From Methylophilaceae bacterium UBA7525 (GTDB lineage Bacteria; Pseudomonadota; Gammaproteobacteria; Burkholderiales; Methylophilaceae), in contig DLMX01000063.1 of the NCBI GenBank assembly GCA_002479405.1, positions 1,796-9,695 of the forward strand: a stretch of DNA of 7,900 nucleotides, in the 5' to 3' direction. Numbering within the stretch: position 1 is the first letter of the stretch; the number at the start of each line of letters is the position of its first letter. Below, in pieces: positions 1 through 6,582 of this stretch. Made by a program: the position numbers and the translations under genes. The notes under the pieces are model-generated. The model saw only the letters and a program-made list of their open reading frames with translations. It was not told where the DNA came from and did not search any database.

Positions 1-1295
1 CGGCTGGTGAACATGCGGTAGGGTTCGGTCACGCCCTTGGTGATCAGGTCATCGACCAGCACGCCCAGATAGGCCTGATCACGGCTCGGGCACCAGGCTG
101 ACGCATCAGCGGCATAAAGTGCGGCATTGGCCCCCGCCAGCAAACCCTGGGCACCGGCCTCCTCATAGCCGGTCGTACCGTTGATCTGACCGGCAAAGAA
201 CAAGCCCTGTAACGCCTTGGTTTCCAGCGAACTCTTCAGGGCGCGCGGGTCGTAATAATCGTACTCAATGGCATAACCCGGACGCAGGATATGCGCATTC
301 TCCAGGCCACGGATGGAGCGCACCAATTGCAGCTGGATATCGAATGGCAGACTGGTCGAAATACCGTTGGGATAAATCTCGTTGGTCGTCAGCCCTTCCG
401 GCTCAAGGAAAATCTGGTGAGATTCCTTGTCGGCGAAACGATGAATCTTGTCTTCCACGGAAGGACAGTAGCGCGGACCGACACCCTCGATGACACCGGT
501 ATACATCGGAGAACGATCCAGACCGCTGCGAATGATGTCATGCGTACGCTCATTGGTTTCCGTAATCCAACAGGAAACCTGTGCTGGATGCTGCGCCGCA
601 TTGCCGAGGAAGGAAAATACCGGCACAGGATCATCGCCCGGCTGTTCCTGCATGACGGAATAGTCAATGGTACGGCCGTCGATGCGTGGCGGCGTCCCGG
701 TTTTGAGGCGTCCGGCAGGCAGACCAATCTCGCGCAATCGGGCAGCCAGAGAAATCGATGGCGGATCACCAGCGCGACCAGCCTGATAATTTCTGAGCCC
801 CACGTGAACCAGCCCACCGAGAAAAGTCCCCGCTGTCAGCACCACCGCCTTCGACTGAAAACGCAACCCCAGTTGCGTAACCACACCAGCGGCACGATCG
901 CCCTCCAGAATGATGTCATCCACCGCCTGCTGAAACAGCCAAAGATTGGGTTGATTCTCAAGACGATGACGTATGGCAGCCTTGTACAGGATGCGGTCGG
1001 CCTGAGCGCGCGTAGCGCGCACGGCCGGCCCCTTGCTTGAATTGAGGATGCGGAACTGGATTCCGCCTTCATCGGTCGCCGCCGCCATAGCGCCGCCCAG
1101 CGCATCGATCTCCTTGACCAGATGACCTTTACCGATCCCTCCGATGGATGGATTGCAGGACATCTGTCCCAGTGTCTCTATGTTATGCGTCAACAGCAAG
1201 GTCTTGCGACCCATACGGGCAGCAGCCAAGGCTGCCTCGGTACCGGCATGGCCGCCACCTACCACTATCACATCAAAAATATCTGGAAATTGCAT
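1..1295 (-). CDS. mnmG: MnmG (GidA), tRNA uridine-5-carboxymethylaminomethyl modification enzyme, FAD subunit; partial, C-terminus off the left edge
   Basis: With MnmE, this cytoplasmic flavoprotein installs the (carboxymethyl)aminomethyl group at C5 of wobble uridine 34 in certain tRNAs. The reading frame is open from an ATG whose first base is 1295 to the window edge, giving 431 codons of a protein usually about 630 residues long. Visible signatures are the Rossmann FAD motif VVGGGHAGTE (residues 11-20), the CNPSIGGIGKGHL segment with Cys47, GRAGDPPS near 173-180, KTGTPPRIDGR near 198-208, and PRYCPSVEDK with the second conserved Cys at 277. LVDDLITKGVTEPYRMFTS stands at the truncated end. 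The missing part is the helical domain that contacts MnmE. No good Shine-Dalgarno is seen before the ATG, but the protein start aligns with the family. Its partner mnmE lies 1.5 kb away on the same strand, beyond the cytochrome cassette. In related genomes rsmG, parA and parB often follow; here that part is outside the window. Confidence 0.97.
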   Translation of the reverse strand, partial: MQFPDIFDVIVVGGGHAGTEAALAAARMGRKTLLLTHNIETLGQMSCNPSIGGIGKGHLVKEIDALGGAMAAATDEGGIQFRILNSSKGPAVRATRAQADRILYKAAIRHRLENQPNLWLFQQAVDDIILEGDRAAGVVTQLGLRFQSKAVVLTAGTFLGGLVHVGLRNYQAGRAGDPPSISLAARLREIGLPAGRLKTGTPPRIDGRTIDYSVMQEQPGDDPVPVFSFLGNAAQHPAQVSCWITETNERTHDIIRSGLDRSPMYTGVIEGVGPRYCPSVEDKIHRFADKESHQIFLEPEGLTTNEIYPNGISTSLPFDIQLQLVRSIRGLENAHILRPGYAIEYDYYDPRALKSSLETKALQGLFFAGQINGTTGYEEAGAQGLLAGANAALYAADASAWCPSRDQAYLGVLVDDLITKGVTEPYRMFTS

Positions 1296-1331
1296 TTTTC
1301 GGGGATTCTTGCCTGCTCGTCAGAAAAATAA

Positions 1332-1361
1332 GTTGTAATCCTCGCCAAAAAAGGTTCTCAA
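1332..1361 (-). promoter_or_regulatory. Candidate sigma70-type promoter for mnmG
   Basis: On the minus strand TTGAGA (1361-1356) and TACAAC (1337-1332) are separated by 18 bases. They match the -35 and -10 consensus at 5/6 and 4/6 positions. Transcription would begin about 30 bases before the mnmG ATG. This is sequence resemblance only. Confidence 0.3.
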
Positions 1362-1455
1362 CTCAATGAAATCTGACCGAACAAGCCCTTATTCCTGCGT
1401 TGATCTAGATATGCATCTTACTGCAAACAGGGGTTTACGTCATGCGCGATGCAAA

Positions 1456-1471
1456 TGTTCCACGTGAAACA
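1456..1471. promoter_or_regulatory. parS: parS centromere-like site (ParB binding), copy 1
   Basis: The sequence TGTTCCACGTGAAACA fits the widely conserved chromosomal parS consensus TGTTNCACGTGAAACA at every defined position. It is a near-palindrome with one asymmetric base at position 5, extended by A and T on the two sides. Chromosomal parS sites bind ParB and cluster near oriC, which agrees with the dnaA neighbourhood. The parA and parB genes are not in the window. A second copy starts 1248 bases further right. Confidence 0.93.
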
Positions 1472-1561
1472 TGAAAGTAATACATCAGATTTTTTGCATT
1501 TTTCTTACAACTATATTTAATATCAAGCGCGTCCTTACACAATTTATTAACATAGATGGCA

Positions 1562-1567
1562 TATAAT
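1562..1567 (+). promoter_or_regulatory. Candidate -10 element for the cytochrome c/b operon
   Basis: A perfect TATAAT lies 69 bases before the cytochrome c start codon. At 16-18 bases upstream there is no recognisable -35 hexamer; CTTACA at 1534-1539 is too far away. If this is the real promoter, it may depend on an activator. No clear FNR- or CRP-type palindrome was found at the usual activating position. Confidence 0.4.
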
Positions 1568-1635
1568 TCGCTTGACTCGAATGAAATCGAGGGACAGCGG
1601 GTTTAACCAACTTTAAATCACAAGGGAGTAATGTC

Positions 1636-2058
1636 ATGAAAGCAAGCAACATCTTATTCGGTTTGTTAATCGCCTTTACCAGCGCATCAGTCCACGCCGA
1701 CATGGAAAGTGCACAAAAACTGGCGGACAAATATGAAGCCATCGCCAAGAACATCAATCCTGCTTCCACCGGTCTGTCTGCCAATGATGGCAAAGCTTTC
1801 TTCAACCGCGAAATCACGGTCAAGGGTAAACAGGTTGCCTGCGCATCCTGCCACACTGCCAACCCGGCTGATACAGGCAAGCACATCGTGACCGGCAAGC
1901 CGATTCGCCCATTGGCACCTTCTGCCAACCCGAACCGCTTCGCCGACATCGACAAAGTGGAAAAAGAATTCACTGCCCACTGCCATGACGTCATCGGCAG
2001 AGACTGTTCCGCACAGGAAAAAGGTAATTTCATTTCCTACCTGTTGAGCGTCAACTAA
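1636..2058 (+). CDS. Periplasmic monohaem cytochrome c of the SHP / cytochrome c'' (DUF1924) type
   Basis: This is a 140-residue exported cytochrome c. A signal peptide is plain: Lys2, a hydrophobic core at about 5-17, and a likely cut after SVHA (residue 21). The mature protein of about 119 residues has one haem site, CASCH at 69-73, with His73 as proximal ligand. From memory, the mature protein matches Methylophilus methylotrophus cytochrome c'' along most of its length, including FFNR, CASCHT, IVTGK, PLAP and RFxDIDKVE. In that protein the second axial ligand is a His followed by a disulfide Cys. Here His115-Cys116 and Cys124 keep the same spacing, so bis-His ligation with a redox-labile distal His is inferred, rather than the Asn ligand of Rhodobacter SHP. 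A strong Shine-Dalgarno (GGGAG, 1624-1628) sits 7 bases before the ATG. The gene for a membrane cytochrome b begins 13 bases downstream, so the two are probably co-transcribed. Electron partner and physiological role are not shown by the sequence. Confidence 0.92.
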   Translation: MKASNILFGLLIAFTSASVHADMESAQKLADKYEAIAKNINPASTGLSANDGKAFFNREITVKGKQVACASCHTANPADTGKHIVTGKPIRPLAPSANPNRFADIDKVEKEFTAHCHDVIGRDCSAQEKGNFISYLLSVN

Positions 2059-2071
2059 AGACCAGGGCCAG

Positions 2072-2689
2072 ATGACCGAAGACCGTGCCAAAGAGGCTGC
2101 ATTAAACTGCCTGAAGGATGAACCACCACAAAAGTACGTTTGGGATGCTTTTGTACGGGTGTTTCACTGGTCTTTGGTCGTCGCCTTTTCTATCGCGTTC
2201 TATTACCGCGAATCCGAGTGGGACCGACTGATACATGTATACGCCGGCTACACCGTTGCCGGACTGATTGCTGCCCGCATCGTCTGGGGCTTCATGAAAA
2301 CCGGTTATGCCAGTTTTCGTGCCTTCCCGCTGAATCCGCTACTCGCCGTCCGTTATCTCTGGCTCACTGCGCAAGGACGTAGTCGGCGCTATATCGGCCA
2401 CAATCCGGCTGGCTCCGTGGTGATCTACGCCATGCTGTTTTGCGGCATAACCACGGTGGTTTCAGGCTTTCTGGTCTACAACGACGGTTGGCTGATCGAC
2501 GACCCGGGCTACATCAAATCACTGCATTACTATGTATCCTGGTTATGGCTGATTCTGGTGGTCATGCATATCATCGCCGTCATTACGGAAAGCATACTGC
2601 ACAAAGACAACCTGATCTGGGCCATGATCACCGGCTGCAAGCGCAGCTCCACCAAGCTGGAGAAAAGCTACTGGAAAAAAGAGATTTGA
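2072..2689 (+). CDS. Membrane-bound cytochrome b561 / Ni-Fe hydrogenase b-subunit-like protein
   Basis: This 205-residue integral membrane protein resembles the four-helix di-haem cytochrome b family (cytochrome b561, bacterial/Ni-Fe-hydrogenase type). It opens with a soluble segment of about 22 residues, then the typical VWDAFVRVFHWSL entry into helix 1 with His32. His55 lies in RLIHVYAGY before helix 2 (about 56-74). Helix 3 is at about 114-135, and helix 4 at about 153-172 carries His152 at its start and His166 inside. His110 in GHNPAG is also family-like. Likely haem ligands are among His32, His55, His152 and His166. The ATG follows the cytochrome c stop by 13 bases, with AGGG at 2064-2067 as a weak Shine-Dalgarno, so the pair is translationally close. 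The inferred job is quinol-side or membrane electron exchange with the periplasmic cytochrome c encoded just upstream. SHP-type cytochromes are known elsewhere beside cytochrome b genes. The exact partner reaction is unknown. Confidence 0.9.
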   Translation: MTEDRAKEAALNCLKDEPPQKYVWDAFVRVFHWSLVVAFSIAFYYRESEWDRLIHVYAGYTVAGLIAARIVWGFMKTGYASFRAFPLNPLLAVRYLWLTAQGRSRRYIGHNPAGSVVIYAMLFCGITTVVSGFLVYNDGWLIDDPGYIKSLHYYVSWLWLILVVMHIIAVITESILHKDNLIWAMITGCKRSSTKLEKSYWKKEI

Positions 2690-2700
2690 ATTACAGAACG

Positions 2701-2722
2701 GCATGTTTCACGTGAAACATGC
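2701..2722. promoter_or_regulatory. parS: parS centromere-like site (ParB binding), copy 2, perfect palindrome
   Basis: The core TGTTTCACGTGAAACA at 2704-2719 is the exact parS consensus and is fully palindromic. The symmetry continues for three more bases on each side (GCA...TGC), giving 22 perfectly palindromic bases. It sits in the 69-base gap between the convergent cytochrome b and mnmE genes, 11 bases after the cytochrome b stop. It is therefore probably transcribed as part of that mRNA's 3' end. Confidence 0.96.
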
Positions 2723-2733
2723 AAGATATTGAC

Positions 2734-2760
2734 GCACTTCAGAATCTGAAGTGCTTTTTT
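2734..2760 (+). terminator. Rho-independent terminator of the cytochrome operon
   Basis: A perfect 9-bp stem, GCACTTCAG (2734-2742) with CTGAAGTGC (2746-2754), closes a three-base AAT loop. Six T residues follow at 2755-2760 on the plus strand. This is a textbook terminator for the cytochrome c/b transcript. The last two T residues overlap the complement of the mnmE stop codon (2759-2761). On the minus strand no T-run follows the stem, so it is less convincing as the mnmE terminator. Confidence 0.92.
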
Positions 2761-4105
2761 ATTTGCCTATACAGAATTTCGAGAAAATTTCCCCCAGCAG
2801 ATCATCCGGCGTGAATTCACCCGTTATCTGACTCAGCGCCTCCTGCGCCAGCCGCAACTCTTCAGCCACCAGCTCAGCCTGTCCCAACCTCTGAATTGCC
2901 AGCGTCAAATGCTCCCCAACTGCAGCCAAAGCCTGCAGATGACGCGTGCGCGCCATGAATACGCCTTCACCACTGGGCTGCCAACCCGCCAAAGCCAGCA
3001 GATGTTCGCGCAACAGGGACAAACCATGCCCATGTTTGGCAGAGAGATGAATGTGCGTTTCACCGTTCAGCACCTCCATTCTCGGGCTCTCTGCACTCAA
3101 ATCAATCTTGTTGTGAATCCAGATTTTTGGCAAAAACGCCGGCAAACGCTCTAGAATCGATTTTTCCGTCTCGCCAATACCATGGGCTGCGTCAACCAAT
3201 AATAATGCGACATCGGCGTTTTCTAGAGCTCGCCATGTTCGGGCGATACCGTGCTTTTCGACTTCATCGGCAGTTTCGCGCAGCCCGGCCGTGTCGATGA
3301 TGTGCAAAGGCACGCCGTTAATCTGTATCGTGCTGCGGATCACATCTCGGGTCGTACCGGCGATCGAAGTCACGATGGCCACATCCTCACCGGCCAGCTG
3401 ATTCATCAAACTGGATTTACCGACATTGGGCTGGCCGATCAATACCACCTGTATGCCTTCGCGTAACAGATTGCCCTGTTTCGCACTTTGGAATACGGCG
3501 TTCAGTTCCTGCTGAATAATGGAAAGCTTCTCTGCGACGCGACCCTGCGTGATGAAATCAATCTCTTCTTCAGGGAAATCCAGGCAGGCCTCGACATACA
3601 TGCGCAGCTCTATCATTCTGCCCAGCAGCGCCTGTATATAAGCCGAAAACTCGCCGGAAAGCGAACGCACGGCACTTCTGGCAGCCGCCTCGGTTGAAGC
3701 GTTGATCACATCAATAACAGCTTCGGCCTGCGCCAGATCCAGTTTGTCATTCAGATAGGCGCGCTTTGTGAACTCTCCCGGCAAAGCTTGGCGGGCACCC
3801 AGCGCCAGACAACGCTTGAGCAATAGTTGCATGAGTGCAGGGCCGCCGTGTGCCTGCAATTCCAGGACTTCTTCGCCTGTATAGGAGTGGGGGGCTGCGT
3901 AATAAATGGCGATACCCCTATCGAGCAGGCTGCCGTCCGCCTCCCTGAAATCCAGATAAGCGGCATAACGCGGGGCAGGGCAATGGCCAAGCACGCCTTC
4001 GGCGATACGCTGACAGGCCGGGCCTGAAACCCGCACTATTCCGATGCCGCCGGAACCGGGTGCGGTCGCAATTGCTGCAATGGTTTCAGTTGCCTCAGCG
4101 TTCAT
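2759..4105 (-). CDS. mnmE: MnmE (TrmE), tRNA modification GTPase
   Basis: MnmE is the GTPase subunit of the MnmE-MnmG complex that modifies C5 of wobble uridine 34 using a tetrahydrofolate one-carbon unit. The 448-residue length is normal. The N-terminal folate-binding domain begins with ETIAAIATAPGSGGIGIVRVSG (described here by its ends: residues 6-28). The inserted G domain shows G1 GQPNVGKSS (224-232), the AGTTRD switch region (249-254), G3 DTAGLRE (271-277), G4 NKID (332-335) and a G5-like SAK (355-357). The protein ends with the invariant FCIGK (444-448), whose Cys445 is catalytically important in the family. AGGA about 9 bases before the ATG can act as ribosome binding site. The gene follows yidC by 60 bases and is the last of the minus-strand operon. 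Its 3' end abuts the terminator of the convergent cytochrome genes. Confidence 0.98.
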   Translation of the reverse strand: MNAEATETIAAIATAPGSGGIGIVRVSGPACQRIAEGVLGHCPAPRYAAYLDFREADGSLLDRGIAIYYAAPHSYTGEEVLELQAHGGPALMQLLLKRCLALGARQALPGEFTKRAYLNDKLDLAQAEAVIDVINASTEAAARSAVRSLSGEFSAYIQALLGRMIELRMYVEACLDFPEEEIDFITQGRVAEKLSIIQQELNAVFQSAKQGNLLREGIQVVLIGQPNVGKSSLMNQLAGEDVAIVTSIAGTTRDVIRSTIQINGVPLHIIDTAGLRETADEVEKHGIARTWRALENADVALLLVDAAHGIGETEKSILERLPAFLPKIWIHNKIDLSAESPRMEVLNGETHIHLSAKHGHGLSLLREHLLALAGWQPSGEGVFMARTRHLQALAAVGEHLTLAIQRLGQAELVAEELRLAQEALSQITGEFTPDDLLGEIFSKFCIGK

Positions 4106-4165
4106 GACAGAGTTCCTGCAAGCCCGGAGTAAATGGCACCGGTACCGAATACCGGCGCAGAGAAA

Positions 4166-5812
4166 CTAGCGCTTGCCCAGCTTCTTTTTGGCCGCTGTCG
4201 CACGCTCGGTCGCGCGGTTGATATGCCATTGCTGTGCAATCGACAGAATGTTGTTGACCAGCCAGTACAGCACCAGACCTGCCGGGAAGAAGAAGAAGAA
4301 CACGCTGAACACGATCGGCATGATCATCATGACCTTGGCCTGAATCGGGTCAGTCGGCGTCGGGTTAAGCCGGGTCTGGACGATCATGGTCAAACCCATG
4401 AGGATGGGCAACACATAATAAGGGTCGGTGGCAGACAGATCGTGTATCCACAGCATGAAGGGAGCATGACGCATTTCCACGCTGCCGAGCAGTACCCAGT
4501 AAAGGGCAATGAATACCGGGATCTGAATCAGGATTGGCAGGCAGCCGCCAAGCGGATTGATCTTCTCGGTCTTGTACAACTCCATCATGGCCTGCTGCAT
4601 CTTCTGGCGGTCATCACCAAACTTCTCCTTCATGCTTTGCAGGCGCGGGGTCAATTCACGCAAATGCGCCATGGAGCGATAGCTGGCAGCAGATAGCGGG
4701 TAAAAGGCCAGCTTGATCAAAACCGTCAACAGAATGATGGAAACACCCCAGTTATTTACCAGTTTCTGGATAGCTGAAAGCACCCAGAACAGCGGCGCGG
4801 CAATAATCGTCAGCCAGCCGTAATCGACAGCGTATTCCAAGCCGGGGGCAACGGATTTCAGTTGCGACTGGGTTTGCGGACCGGCATACAGCCTGGCCGG
4901 TACTTCAACCCTGGCGCCCGGGGCAATCTGACCAAGCGGGCTGACACTACCGATGGAAAAGATGTCACCGGCCAGCTGCTTGGTGTAGAACTCACGAGCT
5001 ATACCGTCCTGCGGGATCCATGCACCGAGGAAATAATGCTGCACCAGACCGATCCAGCCATCACGGCCATTTTTGGAAAGATTGTTCTTGCCCATGTCCG
5101 AGAAGCTGATCTTCTTGAATTTGTCGGCATCAGTAAAGTAAGCGCCGCCGGTAAAGGTAGGCATCATGAACGAACCCTGATTCGACTGACTGTCGTGCAG
5201 GATCTGATAGTAAACGGAAGGAGTGATGGCGCTATCGGTGTTGTTAATGATCTCGTAGCGCACGCCAATCGCGTAGCTATCTCGCTGGAAGCTATAAATC
5301 TTGTCGACTTGCAGACCGGCATCGTTGGTCCAACTCAGACGCACTTCAAGCTGGTCACTGCCTGCGGCCATCTTGTAGCTCTCTGCGCTGCTGCTGAATA
5401 CACTGCGGTGATTGGGCAAGCCATTGCCGATCAGACCGGTCTGCGCGACATAAAGCAAAGGGGCGGCCTGATCGTTCAGCAGCACATAGTCGCTTTCCTT
5501 GTCATCCGCCCGGTGCTGCAACAAAGCCAGCTTGCGCAGGTCGCCACCAACTGTATCAACCTCACCGCGATAAAGATCCGTCTCTATGCTGATACGTTGT
5601 CCATTTTCCAGCTTGAAACCTGTGGTTTGCGGCATGTCAGGCTGGCTCGCCACCACAGGCACATCCGATTTCGCTGCTTCAGGAATACTGGCATCCACAG
5701 GTTTGGCGGTCTCAGCTACCACTTGCGGTGCATTATGCTGTTGCCAGGCATCCCACAACATGAGCATGGAAAATGAGAAAATAACGAAAAGAATCAGCCG
5801 CTTGGTATCCAT
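4166..5812 (-). CDS. yidC: YidC, membrane protein insertase (Oxa1 family)
   Basis: YidC inserts and folds inner-membrane proteins, alone or with SecYEG. At 548 residues it has the Gram-negative architecture. An uncleaved N-terminal helix (about 5-20) precedes a Gln/Ala/Pro-rich linker and the periplasmic P1 beta domain (about 65-330). The conserved insertase core follows. TM2 (about 353-373) leads to YRSMAHLRELTPRLQ, in which Arg379 corresponds to the groove arginine of the family. A charged cytoplasmic hairpin spans about 385-418. TM3 starts in NPLGGCLPILIQIPVFIALYW. TM4 is at about 466-480 and TM5 at about 494-525, with an unusual run of six Phe at 504-509 within VFSVFFFFFP-like sequence. 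The tail is basic (KKKLGKR). No strong Shine-Dalgarno precedes the ATG. It lies 72 bases after yidD, which is consistent with co-transcription from rpmH onward. Confidence 0.98.
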   Translation of the reverse strand: MDTKRLILFVIFSFSMLMLWDAWQQHNAPQVVAETAKPVDASIPEAAKSDVPVVASQPDMPQTTGFKLENGQRISIETDLYRGEVDTVGGDLRKLALLQHRADDKESDYVLLNDQAAPLLYVAQTGLIGNGLPNHRSVFSSSAESYKMAAGSDQLEVRLSWTNDAGLQVDKIYSFQRDSYAIGVRYEIINNTDSAITPSVYYQILHDSQSNQGSFMMPTFTGGAYFTDADKFKKISFSDMGKNNLSKNGRDGWIGLVQHYFLGAWIPQDGIAREFYTKQLAGDIFSIGSVSPLGQIAPGARVEVPARLYAGPQTQSQLKSVAPGLEYAVDYGWLTIIAAPLFWVLSAIQKLVNNWGVSIILLTVLIKLAFYPLSAASYRSMAHLRELTPRLQSMKEKFGDDRQKMQQAMMELYKTEKINPLGGCLPILIQIPVFIALYWVLLGSVEMRHAPFMLWIHDLSATDPYYVLPILMGLTMIVQTRLNPTPTDPIQAKVMMIMPIVFSVFFFFFPAGLVLYWLVNNILSIAQQWHINRATERATAAKKKLGKR

Positions 5813-5884
5813 TGAATTATCTATCTACTTTATTGATTAACATTTAAGTTATCGGATTGATCTTGAAAATCATACATCCTGAAA

Positions 5885-6121
5885 TCACGGCACCGGGTCA
5901 TGACCGCCCGCATGCCATGGATGACAACGTGATAAACGACGTATGGTATATGCTAAACCCTTGATTGCGCCATATTTATTGATGGCCTCTATGGCATATT
6001 GAGAACAGGTCGGGCTGAAACGGCATTGCTGGCCGAAATACGGACTCAATGCAATCTGATACAGCCTGATCAACGCCACCAGCAAGCGCCTGAATAGAGC
6101 AACGATCGACAGTTTAGACAT
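5885..6121 (-). CDS. yidD: YidD, membrane protein insertion efficiency factor
   Basis: YidD is a small, basic, membrane-associated protein that assists YidC/Sec-dependent insertion. From the ATG at 6121 the protein has 78 residues, close to the usual 70-90. It shows an amphipathic N-terminal helix (LIRLYQIALSPYFG, about 17-30), then the family core CRFSPTCSQYAIEA (33-46) and RCHPWHAGGHDPVP (65-78). The conserved cysteines are 33, 39 and 66. An alternative ATG at 6151 would add ten residues, MLLLNRTSLI. The internal start is preferred because the resulting N-terminus matches family length and gives an 8-base overlap with the 3' end of rnpA, typical of translational coupling. Neither start has a good Shine-Dalgarno. 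The gene stands between rnpA and yidC, its conserved position. Confidence 0.95.
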   Translation of the reverse strand: MSKLSIVALFRRLLVALIRLYQIALSPYFGQQCRFSPTCSQYAIEAINKYGAIKGLAYTIRRLSRCHPWHAGGHDPVP

Positions 6122-6515
6122 GATCAGACTCGTTCTGTTTAACAGCAGCATCTTTGGCTGCTGCCCGCTTCAATCTGAATAGCAACTCCGCGAACTCCTG
6201 CTCCAGTTGCGCAAAATCCTGATGATTAAAGGGCTTCATAACCCGGATCACCAGGTCCAAGGCTGCAATCTGCATCTGCTGCTTCCTGAAAATTTCGCGC
6301 AGGACACGACGCATGTAATTACGGTCTACCGACCGTTTGGCCACCTTTTTGGCGACCACCATTCCCAGTCTGGCGCGACGTGACTGATTGGCCTGGTAAT
6401 GAATGGCAAGAAACTGGCCAGAAATCCGTTTGCGGAAACTAAAAACGGATGAAAAATCATCCGTTTTTATAATTCTGGCTTGGCGAGGAAAACTCTGGTT
6501 ATGCAAACCGGGCAT
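6114..6515 (-). CDS. rnpA: RnpA, protein component of ribonuclease P
   Basis: RnpA binds the RNase P catalytic RNA and the 5' leader of precursor tRNAs, helping 5' end maturation. The frame carries the hallmark RNR region AKKVAKRSVDRNYMRRVLREIFR, preceded by LGMVVAKK, and the FPRQARI opening usual for the family. Two starts are possible: GTG at 6521 (135 residues) and ATG at 6515 (133 residues). The ATG is chosen because AGGTG lies just before it, although only 3 bases away, while nothing like a Shine-Dalgarno precedes the GTG. The C-terminal Ala/Lys-rich tail after about residue 112 is longer than in the E. coli protein. The gene starts about 67 bases after rpmH and overlaps yidD by 8 bases. 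A terminator-like hairpin lies inside its first codons and may lower rnpA output relative to rpmH. Confidence 0.96.
   Translation of the reverse strand: MPGLHNQSFPRQARIIKTDDFSSVFSFRKRISGQFLAIHYQANQSRRARLGMVVAKKVAKRSVDRNYMRRVLREIFRKQQMQIAALDLVIRVMKPFNHQDFAQLEQEFAELLFRLKRAAAKDAAVKQNESDHV
6441..6468 (-). terminator. Terminator-like hairpin inside the 5' part of rnpA (possible attenuator)
   Basis: Two perfectly complementary 12-base arms, AAAAACGGATGA and TCATCCGTTTTT, are separated by four bases. On the rnpA-sense strand the core is a 7-bp CGGATGA/TCATCCG stem with a TTTT loop, preceded by five A and followed by TTTTTAGTTT. This has the form of an intrinsic terminator about 48 bases into the rnpA coding sequence, over codons for KTDDFSSVF. 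Translating ribosomes would normally mask it, so any effect is likely partial. The symmetry means the plus strand shows the same form. Confidence 0.45.
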
Positions 6516-6582
6516 CAACACCTGTCTATCTGAATCAAGGCTGTCCGGGAACAGATCAACAGCACAGACCAGACAGCACTGA

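Larger units (their letters stand above)
1296..1635. other. Divergent intergenic region between mnmG and the cytochrome c gene
   Basis: This 340-base stretch shows no convincing gene; the short open frames on the plus strand at 1122-1369 are antisense to the mnmG start. It holds a candidate minus-strand mnmG promoter, a parS site at 1456-1471, a TATAAT hexamer at 1562-1567 and the ribosome binding site of the cytochrome gene. The stretch 1490-1570 is clearly AT-rich. A 5-bp inverted repeat, CTCGA/TCGAG at 1576-1591, lies in the presumed 5' untranslated region and may be chance. Confidence 0.75.

Noticed and set aside
1006..1020. GCGCGC repeated around GTA
   Set aside because: It lies inside conserved mnmG codons for Ala, Thr and Arg, and is explained by codon use.
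291..1040. A 249-codon open frame on the plus strand
   Set aside because: It is antisense to the intact mnmG frame and has no recognisable product or ribosome binding site.
1398..1415. TTGAT followed by a partial ATCAA-like half, resembling an FNR site
   Set aside because: Only one half-site fits, and it is about 150 bases before the likely cytochrome start, too far for a normal FNR site.
1485..2091. Two minus-strand open frames (182 and 134 codons) opposite the cytochrome c gene
   Set aside because: The plus-strand frame has a signal peptide, a haem motif and a strong Shine-Dalgarno. The antisense frames show no family features.
4139..4155. Hairpin CCGGTA/TACCGG in the yidC-mnmE gap
   Set aside because: The stem has only 6 bp and no T-run follows on the minus strand, so a terminator is not supported.
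4862..5776. A 304-codon open frame on the plus strand
   Set aside because: It is antisense to yidC, whose identity is certain. Its product resembles no family I know, and the frame is a by-product of yidC codon use.
6122..6151. Ten-residue N-terminal extension of YidD
   Set aside because: The extension MLLLNRTSLI is not family-like, has no ribosome binding site and would enlarge the overlap with rnpA to 38 bases.
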